From the NCBI GenBank assembly GCA_947259925.1, contig CAMYOG010000004.1:1-64000 (forward strand): 64,000 nucleotides of DNA, written 5' to 3'. Positions 25,727 through 35,151 of the stretch are shown here, piece by piece. The notes beneath the pieces were generated by a model. That model did no database searches. It saw only the letters and a list, made by a program, of their open reading frames with translations, and was not told the DNA's origin. The DNA is from Thermoanaerobaculia bacterium. GTDB taxonomy: Bacteria; Acidobacteriota; Thermoanaerobaculia; Multivoradales; JAHEKO01. Numbering within the stretch: the first letter of the stretch is position 1; every line of letters starts with the position of its first letter. The position numbers were made by a program, and so were the translations under genes.

Positions 25727-26053
25727 GTGAGCGAAAGCCGACCGCCGAGCGACAACTACCGCCGTATCTATGCGGTCGTGCGCCGCGTCCCGGCCGGAAC
25801 GGTCGCCACCTACGGCCAGGTCGCCGCGATCGCCGGTCTGGCCGGCCACGCTCGACAGGTCGGCTACGCGCTGCACGCCCTGGAGGAGGGCTCCGACGTC
25901 CCCTGGCAGCGGGTGATCAACGCCAAGGGTGAGGTCAGTCCGCGGGCGACTCCGGAGTGGGAGGGCTACCAACGGCACCTTCTGGAAGAGGAGGGAGTAG
26001 AGTTCGACCAGCGGGGGAGAGTCGACCTGGACCGATACCGCTGGGAGCCTTGA
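25727..26053 (+). CDS. Alkyltransferase-like DNA-binding protein (Atl)
   Basis: A 108-residue MGMT-fold protein. The winged helix TYGQVAAIAGLAGHARQVGYALHAL is typical of O6-alkylguanine transferases, but the methyl-acceptor motif PCHR is PWQR here (DVPWQRVINAKGEVS). It therefore cannot accept an alkyl group. Trp in place of Cys defines Atl proteins, which bind and flip O6-alkylguanine and hand the lesion to nucleotide excision repair. Start is GTG 25727, just downstream of the perfect inverted repeat. Length is normal for the family. Confidence 0.9.
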   Translation: MSESRPPSDNYRRIYAVVRRVPAGTVATYGQVAAIAGLAGHARQVGYALHALEEGSDVPWQRVINAKGEVSPRATPEWEGYQRHLLEEEGVEFDQRGRVDLDRYRWEP

Positions 26054-26147
26054 GTGTCGGACAAGGGGAGAGCCCTCTCCGTGCACGCCTTCTGCTTGAT
26101 GTCTTGAACAGGAGACCCTGGACAGCCGGAGAGCGCGTGGGGAAGGA

Positions 26148-27125
26148 TCAGGTCGTCAGGTGTTGGTGGAACGTCTCGGCGTCGATGTTGGTGCCGCAGA
26201 CGACCAGGGCGACACGGCGCCCGCGGAGCTTCTTCCTCAGCGGACCGCAAAGAGCCGCCGTGGCGGCGGCGCCAGCGGGCTCGACGGCCAGCTTGGCCTC
26301 AGCGAACATGAGGCGCATGCCGTCGCGGATCGCGTCGTCGTCGATGGCCACCAGCTCGTCCACGAAGCGACGGCAGAGCGCGAACGTGTAGGGCGCCGCG
26401 TACGGGGCACCCAGGCTGTCGGCGATGGTCTTGATCTGATCGATGCTCTCCGGCGTCCCCGCGGCGAAGCTCCGGTGCATCGTGTCGGCACCTTCGGGCT
26501 CGACGCCGTAGACCTTGCATCCGGGCTGGGCGAGCTTGATCGCGGTGGCGACACCGGCGCACAGGCCACCGCCACCGATCGGTACGACGACCGCGTCCAG
26601 ATCCGCGACCTGCGAAGCCAGCTCCAGGCCGACCGTCGCGGTCCCCAGCACGGTCCCCTCCCCCTCGAACGGATGGATGAACGCGCGCCCCTCCTGGCGC
26701 TCGATCCGGCACACCTCGTCGAAGGCGTCGGCGAACTCCGCCATCACGATCTCCGCGCCGTAGGCCCGGCAGGCCTCGATGCGCGCGGGGTTGGCGCCTT
26801 CGAGCATCACCACCTTGGCGGTCGTCCCCAGCACCGTCGCCGCGTAGGCGACCGCGATCGCGTGGTTGCCGGCACTCACTGCCGTGACGCCACGGTCGAG
26901 CGCCGAGCGGTCGAGCGCCAGCATGTTGACCAGCGCGCCCCTGGGTTTGAACGTGCCGGTGTACTGAAAGAGCTCGAGCTTCAGGAAGACTCCGGTCTCG
27001 GCGCCGAAGAGCTCCTCGACCCGCCTGCCCCGCCAGCTCCAGACCGGGGTCTCCCGCACTCGATCCCCGAGCCGCTCCCGCGCTTCGCGAATCTGATCGA
27101 GCGTCGGTGCCACGGGCTCATCCAC
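26148..27125 (-). CDS. Threonine/serine dehydratase-like PLP enzyme
   Basis: A 325-residue fold-type II PLP enzyme. The Schiff-base lysine is Lys60 in GTFKPRGA. The glycine-rich phosphate loop is PIGGGGLCAGVA, and the conserved substrate loop is SAGNHAIAVAYAA. No C-terminal ACT regulatory domain is present, so it resembles catabolic (TdcB-like) dehydratases rather than biosynthetic IlvA. Related enzymes include serine racemase and hydroxyaspartate dehydratase; sequence alone does not settle the substrate. The QYTGTFKPRGA wording (Thr-Gly-Thr instead of Thr-Gly-Ser) is a minor variant. It is monocistronic and convergent with the Atl gene. Confidence 0.85.
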   Translation of the reverse strand: MDEPVAPTLDQIREARERLGDRVRETPVWSWRGRRVEELFGAETGVFLKLELFQYTGTFKPRGALVNMLALDRSALDRGVTAVSAGNHAIAVAYAATVLGTTAKVVMLEGANPARIEACRAYGAEIVMAEFADAFDEVCRIERQEGRAFIHPFEGEGTVLGTATVGLELASQVADLDAVVVPIGGGGLCAGVATAIKLAQPGCKVYGVEPEGADTMHRSFAAGTPESIDQIKTIADSLGAPYAAPYTFALCRRFVDELVAIDDDAIRDGMRLMFAEAKLAVEPAGAAATAALCGPLRKKLRGRRVALVVCGTNIDAETFHQHLTT

Positions 27126-27149
27126 GATCCGCCCATGCTACCCGCTGCG

Positions 27150-27222
27150 AGGTGCCAGGCCTGCAAGATGCAAGTTGAAGCTGAGAACCTGGCGCGATTT
27201 GCATCTTGCAGGCCTGGCACCT
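27150..27222. repeat. Palindromic repeat, family copy 1
   Basis: Perfect 24-bp arms at 27150-27173 and 27199-27222 with a 25-base spacer; each arm contains GCCAGGCCTGCAAGATGC or its complement. A second, imperfect copy is at 31876-31936. Copy 1 lies 123 bases before the first RND permease gene. The PLP gene start is 24 bases away on the other side. Confidence 0.88.
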
Positions 27223-27345
27223 TCCTCGCTCCAGCTTTGGGCACCGCCAGGGCTCTCCCCTTGCCCGATAACGATAGGATGGTCTATTCGCCGCACGTAC
27301 CCGAGATCTGTTCGGCTACATCTGACGAATGGGGTTTTTGAGCCG

Positions 27346-30300
27346 ATGAGCCGCCCACCGCATCCTCTCGTCCGCTTCGCGGTCCATCGACGGGTCACCA
27401 TGGGCATGATCGTGATCGGAGTCCTGGTGCTCGGATGGCTCTCGCTCAACCGGTTGCCGCTCGAGTTCCTGCCCGCCTTCTCGTCTTCGAACATCTCGGT
27501 CAGAGCGCCCTACCCGTCGTCGTCGCCGGAGGAGATCGAGCGCCTGATCGTGCGTCCGCTCGAAGATTCGCTCAGCACCATCAACGGCATCGAGACCCTC
27601 TCGGCCAGCGCCGCCGCCAACGAGGCCCGTGTCAACGTCTCCTTCATCGATGGCACCGACATGGACATGGCGGCGGTCGAGGTCCGTGACCGGATCGACC
27701 GTGTCCGGCATCTACTCCCGGACGATCTCGAGCGCCTGACGATCCGGCGCTTCCAGAGCGGCGACATCCCGATCCTCCGTTTCGACCTGAGCGCCGAGTG
27801 GGACAAGGTGCGTCTCTACGACTTCGCCGAGACCGTCGTCCAGCGGCGCCTCGAGCGGCTCGAAGGGGTGGCTCAGGTCTCGATCGGAGGTCTGCGCATC
27901 CCCGAGCTCCAGGTCAACCTCGATCCGGCGCGCATGCAGGCGCACGGTGTCGACGTCCGCTCGCTGGTGGCCACCCTGCGCAGCGCCAACGTCAACTTCT
28001 CGGCCGGCGAGATCCGTGAAGGGAGCCGGGAGTTCCTGGTGCGGGCGGTGGGCGAGTTCGAGTCGCCCGAGGAGATCCGACAACTGCCGATCAACGCCTC
28101 CGGTCTGCGGCTCCACGACGTCGCCGAGGTCGTCTATACCTTTCCGCAGCAGGAGACGTTCAACTTCCTCAACAGCATCGAGGCCCTGACGGTCGCCATC
28201 AACAAGACCTCGACCGCCAACCTGCTCGCGGTCAACGACCGGGTCAAGCGGGAGCTCGAGGCGATCGTCGCCCTGCCCGAGGCCGAGGGGCTCGCGTACC
28301 GGATCTACTCGGACGGCTCGGCCGACGTGCGCAAGGGTCTCGGCCAGCTACGGGACGCCGGGCTGATCGGTGGCGCGCTGGCGATCCTGGCGGTCTTCCT
28401 GTTCTTGCGCCGATTCCGCACCACCTCCCTGGTCGCGATCGCGATCCCGCTGTCGGTGGTCGCGACCTTCGTCCTGCTCTACTTCCTGCGCCAGGCGGGA
28501 ACCCTCGACATCACCCTCAACGTGGTCAGCCTGGCGGGGCTGATGCTGGCACTCGGCATGCTGGTCGACAACTCGATCGTGGTCATCGAGTCGATCTTCC
28601 GTTACCGCAACGAGCTCGGCGAGTCGTCCCTCGACGCCGCGCTCAAGGGGACCAGCGAGGTCGCCCTGCCGATCCTCGCCTCCACGGCGACCACGATGTG
28701 CGTCTTCCTGCCGATGATCTTTCTCGGGAGCGGCGGCCGCTTTAAGCTCTACATGCAGAACATCGGGATCACGGTCTGCATCGTGATGGTGGCGTCGCTG
28801 CTCGTCGCCCTGACGGTGGTGCCGATGGCGGCGGTCTTCATCCTCAAGAAACAGGAGGCGCGCACCCACCCGTTCAGTGCCCGGCTGACCGGGCTCTACG
28901 CACGGGTGCTCGGCTTCACCCTCAAGCATCGCTTGGCGTTCGTGATCTCGATCGTCCTCATGTTCATCGGCGTCGTCCAGCTCTTCCAGGGGATCGAGCG
29001 CTCGTTCTCGTCCCGCCCGCTCGAGCGTCAGGTCATCCTCAAGGTCGATACGCCGCGGCAGTATTCCTTCGAGCAGATCGAGGGGCTCTACGCTCAGATC
29101 TACGGCGTCCTCGACAGCCATCGCCAGGAGCTCGACATCGCCGATGTCTCCTACAGCTACGACCGCGGGACCGGCCGCTCGCGCGCCAGCTGGCGGCGTA
29201 CCCGGCAGTTCGACATCTACCTGCTCGATGAAGAGGACAGCCGGCTCTCGACCGGCGAGGTGCGCAACCGGATCCGGGAGCTGTTGCCGACCAGCGCCGG
29301 AGTCGATCTGCGGCTCGCTACCGGCCGGGGGCGCCACGGGTCCACCGGCATCGAGGTCCAGTTGATGGGTGACGATCCGATCGTCCTCGAGCTGCTCAGC
29401 AAGCGCCTCGCCGGCCAGCTGCGCCAGCTGCCCGCGATCAAGGACGTCGACACCTCGCTCGAGAGCGGCGACGAGGAGATCCACGTCCAGGTCGAGCGGG
29501 CGCGAGCACTCCAGGCCGGGCTGTCGACTCGGGCGGTCGCGTTCACGGTCACCAACGCGCTCTCGAGCCGGGCGATCAGTCATTTCAAGACCGGCGATCG
29601 CGAGGTCGACCTGATCATGCAGTACCGCGAGGAGGACCGCGAGACCCTCGACCAGCTCAAGAATGTCCCGGTCTTCGCCGCTGGCGGGGTGCCGGTGCCG
29701 CTCGGCGCGCTGGCCGACTTCGACCTGGTCGCCGGGCCGCAGAGCATCGAGCGCGAGAACCACCTGGCGCGGGTCACGGTATCGGCCAACGTCGCCGATC
29801 CTCGCGCCTCGTTCGGCGCCATGCGCGCGGTGACCGCGATGCTCGAGTCGACCCCGCTGCCACCCGGATACGAATGGAGCTTCGGCCGCTGGACCCGCTG
29901 GCAGCAACAGGACCAGGAGAGCGGACTGTTCGCGCTGCTGTTCGCACTACCGCTGGTCTACATGCTGCTGGCGGCGTTGTTCGAGAGCTTCGCCCAACCG
30001 TTCACCATCATGTTCTCGGTGCCGTTCGCGCTGCTGGGCGTCGGCGTCGCCATGAAGCTGACCAACACGCCGTGGGAGACGATGACGATGATCGGCCTGA
30101 TCATCCTGCTCGGGATCGTGGTCAACAACGCCATTGTTCTGATCGACCACATCAACTTCCTGCGTCAGACCGGTCTCGAGCGCAACCAGGCGATCATTAC
30201 CGGCGGTCAGCATCGGATGCGCCCGATCGTGATCACGGCGATCACCACCATCCTCGGAATGCTGCCGATGGTGGCACCGTTCATCTTTCCGCAGTGGTTC

Positions 30301-30462
30301 GGCCCGCTCGAGGGCCGGGCGGCGACCTGGGCACCGATCGGCCTGGTGATCATCGGCGGCCTGACCACGTCGACCTTCCTGACCCTACTGATCATCCCGA
30401 CGCTCTACTCACTGATCGACGACCTGACCCGGTTCACTCGACGCGTGGCGGGAGCGCTCTAG
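27346..30462 (+). CDS. RND efflux permease (AcrB/MdtB-like)
   Basis: A 1038-residue inner-membrane proton-driven pump subunit. The RND layout is complete: TM1 (TMGMIVIGVLVLGWLSL), porter domain 1, TM2-6 with LGMLVDNSIVVIESIF, porter domain 2, and a C-terminal TM block with GIVVNNAIVLIDHINFLR. The TM4 relay has Asp-Asn where AcrB has two Asp. The ATG at 27346 starts the cytoplasmic stretch before TM1; upstream in-frame sequence runs through the palindrome and is not coding. First gene of a permease - fusion protein - permease operon. No TolC-like outer-membrane gene is present in the window. Substrate unknown. Confidence 0.92.
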   Translation: MSRPPHPLVRFAVHRRVTMGMIVIGVLVLGWLSLNRLPLEFLPAFSSSNISVRAPYPSSSPEEIERLIVRPLEDSLSTINGIETLSASAAANEARVNVSFIDGTDMDMAAVEVRDRIDRVRHLLPDDLERLTIRRFQSGDIPILRFDLSAEWDKVRLYDFAETVVQRRLERLEGVAQVSIGGLRIPELQVNLDPARMQAHGVDVRSLVATLRSANVNFSAGEIREGSREFLVRAVGEFESPEEIRQLPINASGLRLHDVAEVVYTFPQQETFNFLNSIEALTVAINKTSTANLLAVNDRVKRELEAIVALPEAEGLAYRIYSDGSADVRKGLGQLRDAGLIGGALAILAVFLFLRRFRTTSLVAIAIPLSVVATFVLLYFLRQAGTLDITLNVVSLAGLMLALGMLVDNSIVVIESIFRYRNELGESSLDAALKGTSEVALPILASTATTMCVFLPMIFLGSGGRFKLYMQNIGITVCIVMVASLLVALTVVPMAAVFILKKQEARTHPFSARLTGLYARVLGFTLKHRLAFVISIVLMFIGVVQLFQGIERSFSSRPLERQVILKVDTPRQYSFEQIEGLYAQIYGVLDSHRQELDIADVSYSYDRGTGRSRASWRRTRQFDIYLLDEEDSRLSTGEVRNRIRELLPTSAGVDLRLATGRGRHGSTGIEVQLMGDDPIVLELLSKRLAGQLRQLPAIKDVDTSLESGDEEIHVQVERARALQAGLSTRAVAFTVTNALSSRAISHFKTGDREVDLIMQYREEDRETLDQLKNVPVFAAGGVPVPLGALADFDLVAGPQSIERENHLARVTVSANVADPRASFGAMRAVTAMLESTPLPPGYEWSFGRWTRWQQQDQESGLFALLFALPLVYMLLAALFESFAQPFTIMFSVPFALLGVGVAMKLTNTPWETMTMIGLIILLGIVVNNAIVLIDHINFLRQTGLERNQAIITGGQHRMRPIVITAITTILGMLPMVAPFIFPQWFGPLEGRAATWAPIGLVIIGGLTTSTFLTLLIIPTLYSLIDDLTRFTRRVAGAL

Positions 30463-30477
30463 CTGCGGAACCAGAAA

Positions 30478-31869
30478 ATGATGAAGTATTCACGGAACAC
30501 CCGATTCCTCCTGCCCGCCGCCGTGGGTCTGTTGGGACTCGTTCTGTTGACCGGGTGCGGCGGCGACGAGGCGAGCGGTGGAGCTCCGCCCGCAAGCCCC
30601 ACCGGCGCCAAGCAGAGTGGATCAGAAGGAACTCGCGGTATGTCCGGATTCCCTGGAGGGTCACCGGGAGGCGGCGCGGCGGTACCGGTCGAGACGAAGA
30701 CCGTCGTCCGGCGGGACATCTCCTCGTACATCGAGACCAACGGCACCCTCGAGGCCGAGAACGAAGTCGACATCATCGCTCGGGTAACCGCGCCGATCGT
30801 CGACCTGCGGGCCGAAGAGGGGATGGCGGTACGGAAGGGTCAGGTGGTCGCCCGACTCGAGGAGGACGAGCTGCGATCGCGGCTAGAGATCGCCCAGGTC
30901 GCGCTCCAGGAGGCCGAGCTCTCCTTCAAGCGCGCGCAGCAGCTGAACGAGCAGCAGCTGATCAGCGTCGAAGAGTACGAGCAGGCGCGCAACCGCTTCG
31001 AGACCGCCAGAGCGCAGCTCGAAGGGGACCAGATCCAGATCGGCTACACCGTCGTTCGGGCGCCGTTCGACGGCTTGATCGTCGCTCGCTACGTCGACTT
31101 CGCCCAACAGGTGACGGCCAACACGCCGCTCTTCCGGATCTCCGACTTCGACCCCCTGCTCTGTCCGATCCGGGTTCCCGAGCGGGAGCTGGCGCTGCTT
31201 GAGCTCGGCCAGGAAGCGTACGTCATGGTGGAGGCGTGGGGCGACGAGCGGTTTCCCGCCCGCGTGCTGCGAATCAGCCCGGTCGTCGACGCGGCCACCG
31301 GCACGATCAAGGTCACCCTCGAGGTGAGCTCCAGGGGGCAGCTACGGCCGGGGATGTTCGCTCGAGTGCATCTCAAGACCGATTCGCGCCCGGGGGCGCT
31401 GGTCATCCCGAAGGCGGCGCTGTCGCTCGAGAGCATCGGTGACACCGTCTACGTGGCGGTCGACGGGGTCGCGCAGCGACGCGAGGTCACGCTCGGATTC
31501 CAGGAGGGCGACTCGGTCGAGATCCTCGCCGGCCTCGAAGACGAAGAAGAGGTCGTGGTCGTCGGCCAGGACGGGCTGAGCGACGGCACGCCGATCCAGG
31601 TTCTCGACTCCGGCAGCTCACCGCCACCCGCCACTCGCCTCGCCGAGGGGGCCGAGGGTGGAGGCGCTCCGGCGCCGCCCGGCGGCGCCTTCAACGCCCG
31701 TGACTGGGGCGGCGGCGAGGGGATGGCGCGCTTCGACATCTCCAGCGCCTCGCCCGAGCAGCTCGAGCGCATCAAGGCCCGCATGAGAGAGCGCGGACTC
31801 TCCGACGAGGAGATCGAGGAGCGTCTCCGGAAGATGCGCGAGCGCCGGCAAGAGAGTGGAGACTCGTAG
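30478..31869 (+). CDS. RND efflux periplasmic adaptor lipoprotein
   Basis: A 463-residue HlyD/AcrA-type membrane fusion protein. The lipobox LLTGC at ~25-29 predicts a lipid-anchored Cys. A low-complexity Gly/Ser/Pro linker follows, then barrel-sandwich (IETNGTLEAENEVDIIARV), alpha-hairpin (~125-180), lipoyl half (GYTVVRAPFDGLIVARYV) and beta-barrel domains. Unusually, a C-terminal extension of ~90 residues adds a Gly/Pro-rich spacer and a charged helix (SPEQLERIKARMRERGLSDEEIEERLRKM, split here by eye into two turns). It lies 15 bases after the first permease gene and links both permeases to an outer-membrane duct. Confidence 0.9.
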   Translation: MMKYSRNTRFLLPAAVGLLGLVLLTGCGGDEASGGAPPASPTGAKQSGSEGTRGMSGFPGGSPGGGAAVPVETKTVVRRDISSYIETNGTLEAENEVDIIARVTAPIVDLRAEEGMAVRKGQVVARLEEDELRSRLEIAQVALQEAELSFKRAQQLNEQQLISVEEYEQARNRFETARAQLEGDQIQIGYTVVRAPFDGLIVARYVDFAQQVTANTPLFRISDFDPLLCPIRVPERELALLELGQEAYVMVEAWGDERFPARVLRISPVVDAATGTIKVTLEVSSRGQLRPGMFARVHLKTDSRPGALVIPKAALSLESIGDTVYVAVDGVAQRREVTLGFQEGDSVEILAGLEDEEEVVVVGQDGLSDGTPIQVLDSGSSPPPATRLAEGAEGGGAPAPPGGAFNARDWGGGEGMARFDISSASPEQLERIKARMRERGLSDEEIEERLRKMRERRQESGDS

Positions 31870-31875
31870 GAGTAG

Positions 31876-31936
31876 GGTACCAGGCCTGCAAGATGCGAAT
31901 TGCAGCCTGCAACTTGCATTTTGCAGGCCTGGCACC
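31876..31936. repeat. Palindromic repeat, family copy 2
   Basis: Arms 31876-31896 and 31916-31936 pair over 21 positions with one mismatch (31879/31933) and one G-U pair (31892/31920). They share the core CCAGGCCTGCAAGATGC with the copy at 27150. It fills the gap between the adaptor stop (31869) and the ATG of the second permease (31942). It therefore lies inside an operon and occupies the ribosome-binding region. Confidence 0.82.
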
Positions 31937-31941
31937 GCCTC

Positions 31942-34900
31942 ATGAAGATCATCGATTTCTCGACCCGACGGCCGGTCAGTATCTTCATCTTCGCCGTGGC
32001 GGCGGTGGTGTTCGGCATCGTGGCGTTCCGCCAGCTGGCCACCGACCTGCTGCCTGACATCACCTACCCGTCGCTGACCGTTCAGACCACCTACGACGGC
32101 GCCGCGCCGGTCGAGGTCGAAAGCCTGATCACGCGGCCGGTCGAGAACGCCGTCGGCGTGGTCAACAACGTCGTGCGCGTCGTCTCGAGCTCGCGCCCGG
32201 ACGTGAGCGAGGTGACCCTCGAGTTCGCCTGGGGCACCAACATGGATCTGGCGGCGCTCGACGTGCGCGAGCGACTCGACGTGCTGCTACTACCGGCCGA
32301 CGCCGACCGGCCGCTCCTGCTGCGCTACGACCCGTCGCTCGACCCGATCCTTCGTCTCGGGGTGTACGGCCAGGACGATCTCGTCCATCTGCGGCTGCTC
32401 GCCGAGGAGCAGGTGAAGCGCTCGCTCGAGCGGATCGAGGGCGTCGCCGCGGTGGTGGTGAGCGGCGGTCTCGAGGAGGAGATTCACGTCGAGCTCGACG
32501 AGCGCCGGATCGCCAACCTCGGCCTGACCGCCGAGCGGGTGCTCGAGCGGCTGGCGCAGGAGAACATCAACCTGACCGGAGGCCGGCTACGCGAGGGACA
32601 GACCGAGTACCTGGTACGCACGGTCAACGAGTTCCTGCGCCCCGAGGATCTGCGCGCGGTCGTCATCGACAGCGCGCAGGGAGCGCTGGTGCGGGTGAGC
32701 GACGTCGCACGCGTCGTGCGCAGCCACAAGGAGCGGGAGATCATCACTCGCATCAACGGCCTCGAGAGCGTCGAGGTAGCAGTCTTCAAGGAAGGCGGAA
32801 CCAATACCGTGACGGTCTCCGACGCGGTCCGCGCCAGCCTCGACAAGCTCACCAGCCGCCTGAGGAAGCTCGACCCGAACCTCAATCTGACCGTGGTCAC
32901 CGACCAGGCCGGCTACATCCGCCAATCGGTCTCCGAGGTCCTGCGAACGGCGCTCTACGGCGGCGTGCTGGCGATCCTGGTCCTCTACCTCTTCATGCGC
33001 AGCTGGAAGACGACGGCCATCATCGGCATCGCGATCCCGATCTCGGTGGTCGCGACCTTCTTCCTGATGTTCGTCTCGGGCATCTCCCTGAACATCATGT
33101 CGCTCGGCGGGCTGACCCTCGGGATCGGCCTGCTGGTGGACAACTCGATCGTGGTGCTCGAGGCGATCCAACGCCGGCGCGATCAGGGGAGCGACGATCT
33201 CGAGGCGGCCCGCGAGGGCGCTTCCAGCGTCGCTCGCGCGGTGATCGCCAGCACCCTGACGACCGTCTGCGTCTTCGTCCCGATCGTCTTCGTCGAAGGG
33301 ATCGCCGGCCAGCTGTTCGGCGATCAGGCGCTGACGGTGACCTACTCGCTGGTCATCTCGCTGATCGTCGCGCTGACGGTCATTCCGATGCTCGCGTCGC
33401 GCCGGTTCGAGCCCGAGCCGGCGGCGACCGATGACGAGGACCAGGGACTCGCGCTCCGGGCGACGGTCGGTGCCGGTCGCGTTCTCGGCGGTGGTCTGGG
33501 CGCCTTGCAGGGGGTCTTCGGCCGGCTGTCCGCTGCTCCGCTCAGGCTCTTCCACGCCGGTTTCGACGCCGTCGCCGCGGCCTACGAGCGGACCCTCGAA
33601 TGGGTCCTCGTTCACCGGCTGGTGACCATCGTGCTAGCGGTGTTGCTCCTGGTCGGTAGCCTCTTCCTCTTTCCCCTCCTGGGCACCGAGCTCGTCCCGG
33701 AGCTCGTGCAAGGCGAGTTCTACGTCAACACCGAGCTGCCGCCGGGTACCCATCTCGATCTGAATCAACGCCGGCTGGCCCAGCTCGAGAGCTTCGCCGG
33801 CGATATGGAGGGGATTCAGACCGTCTACACGATCGTCGGCACCTCGAATGAGCAGGGCGGCGTCGCGGGCGAGCGCCGCGAGAACCTCGGCCAGCTGACC
33901 CTGACCCTGACGCCGCCGATCTCGCGGCAGCGCGAGGAGGCGAGGATGGCCGAGCTGCGCACCGCCCTCGATCGCCAGGAGGAGCTCCAGTACCGGTTCG
34001 GTCGCCCGTCGTACTTCAGCTTCCGGACCCCGATCGAGGTCGAGATCCGCGGCTACAACCTGAAGCTGCTCGAGCGACTCGCGGGACGGCTGACCGCGCG
34101 CATGAAGTCGATCGAGGGACTGGCCGACATCAAGTCGTCCACCGAAGGCGGCAATCCCGAGCTGCAGATTCGCTTCGATCGCGACCGGCTGGCGGCGCTC
34201 GGGCTCTCCCTCGACCAGGTCGCGAGCGTCGTCCGCTCCAAGGTGCTAGGTGCGGTCGCCACCGACATCCAGCGCGAGGACCGGAGCATCGACATCCGGA
34301 TGCGCTCGCAGGAGGAGTTCCGCGACAGTGTCGCCGACCTCCGCCAGCTGACGGTCTTCCAGTCGGGCAAGACGGCCATCGCACTGTCGTCGGTGGCCGA
34401 GGTCGTCGAGACCGAGGGGCCGGCCGAGATCCGTCGCTCGGAGGGCGATCGGGTCGCCGTGATCACCGCCAATCTGGTCGGTCGCGACCTCGGCTCGGTC
34501 TCGGAGGAGATCGTCGCCGCGCTCGAGGATCTCCGACTGCCGAGCGGCTACGACTGGCGGATCGGCGGCCAGCGGCAGGAGATGGAGACCTCCTTCGAGA
34601 GCATGAGGATGGCGATCCTGCTGGCGATCTTCATGGTCTACCTGGTGATGGCCTCGCAGTTCGAGTCGCTGCTGCACCCGTTCGTGATCCTGTTCAGCGT
34701 GCCGTTCGCCCTGATCGGCACCCTGGGCACGCTCTGGATCTTCGGCGTGACCGTCTCGATCGTGGTGCTGATCGGCGTCATCCTGCTCGCCGGTATCGTG
34801 GTCAACAACGCGATCATCCTGGTCGACTACACCAACCAGCTACGGCGGCGTGGCGTGGGCAAGCTCGACGCGCTCCGCAAGGCGGGGCGCGTACGTCTGC

Positions 34901-35085
34901 GCCCGATCCTGATGACCACGGCGACCACCGTGCTCGGCTTGACGCCGATGGCGATCGGCCTGGGCGAGGGGAGTGAGCTCCGAAGCCCGATGGCGCTGAC
35001 GGTGATCGGCGGGCTGATCACCTCGACCGCGCTCACCCTGCTGATCATCCCGGCGGTCTACAGCGCCCTCGACCGCACCGACTGA
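31942..35085 (+). CDS. RND efflux permease, second subunit
   Basis: A 1047-residue RND permease, distinct in sequence from the one at 27346. It opens MKIIDFSTRRPVSIFIFAVAAVVFG. The TM4 region is LGIGLLVDNSIVVLEAIQ, again Asp-Asn, and the C-terminal TM block contains GIVVNNAIILVDYTNQLRRRG. Between the two halves it carries an extra ~60-residue segment (around 490-555, rich in Ala and Gly) after ASRRFEPEPAATDDEDQ. Two different permeases with one adaptor recall the heteromeric MdtBC pump. The start codon has no recognisable Shine-Dalgarno, because the palindrome ends 5 bases before it. Confidence 0.92.
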   Translation: MKIIDFSTRRPVSIFIFAVAAVVFGIVAFRQLATDLLPDITYPSLTVQTTYDGAAPVEVESLITRPVENAVGVVNNVVRVVSSSRPDVSEVTLEFAWGTNMDLAALDVRERLDVLLLPADADRPLLLRYDPSLDPILRLGVYGQDDLVHLRLLAEEQVKRSLERIEGVAAVVVSGGLEEEIHVELDERRIANLGLTAERVLERLAQENINLTGGRLREGQTEYLVRTVNEFLRPEDLRAVVIDSAQGALVRVSDVARVVRSHKEREIITRINGLESVEVAVFKEGGTNTVTVSDAVRASLDKLTSRLRKLDPNLNLTVVTDQAGYIRQSVSEVLRTALYGGVLAILVLYLFMRSWKTTAIIGIAIPISVVATFFLMFVSGISLNIMSLGGLTLGIGLLVDNSIVVLEAIQRRRDQGSDDLEAAREGASSVARAVIASTLTTVCVFVPIVFVEGIAGQLFGDQALTVTYSLVISLIVALTVIPMLASRRFEPEPAATDDEDQGLALRATVGAGRVLGGGLGALQGVFGRLSAAPLRLFHAGFDAVAAAYERTLEWVLVHRLVTIVLAVLLLVGSLFLFPLLGTELVPELVQGEFYVNTELPPGTHLDLNQRRLAQLESFAGDMEGIQTVYTIVGTSNEQGGVAGERRENLGQLTLTLTPPISRQREEARMAELRTALDRQEELQYRFGRPSYFSFRTPIEVEIRGYNLKLLERLAGRLTARMKSIEGLADIKSSTEGGNPELQIRFDRDRLAALGLSLDQVASVVRSKVLGAVATDIQREDRSIDIRMRSQEEFRDSVADLRQLTVFQSGKTAIALSSVAEVVETEGPAEIRRSEGDRVAVITANLVGRDLGSVSEEIVAALEDLRLPSGYDWRIGGQRQEMETSFESMRMAILLAIFMVYLVMASQFESLLHPFVILFSVPFALIGTLGTLWIFGVTVSIVVLIGVILLAGIVVNNAIILVDYTNQLRRRGVGKLDALRKAGRVRLRPILMTTATTVLGLTPMAIGLGEGSELRSPMALTVIGGLITSTALTLLIIPAVYSALDRTD

Positions 35086-35097
35086 GCGCCTCGGGGA

Positions 35098-35126
35098 ACA
35101 AACAAAAGGGGGGCGCGAGCCCCCCT
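35098..35126. terminator. Terminator between convergent genes
   Basis: A 7-bp G/C stem (35108-35114 with 35119-35125) closes a GCGA tetraloop. Read on the minus strand it is followed by TTTTGTTTGTT (plus-strand AACAAACAAAA at 35097-35107), so it terminates the minus-strand gene at 35152. The strong stem may also slow plus-strand transcription from the RND operon, but no U run is present that way. Confidence 0.8.
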
Positions 35127-35151
35127 GGAAGAGTTCTCTCGGATCGAGCGG

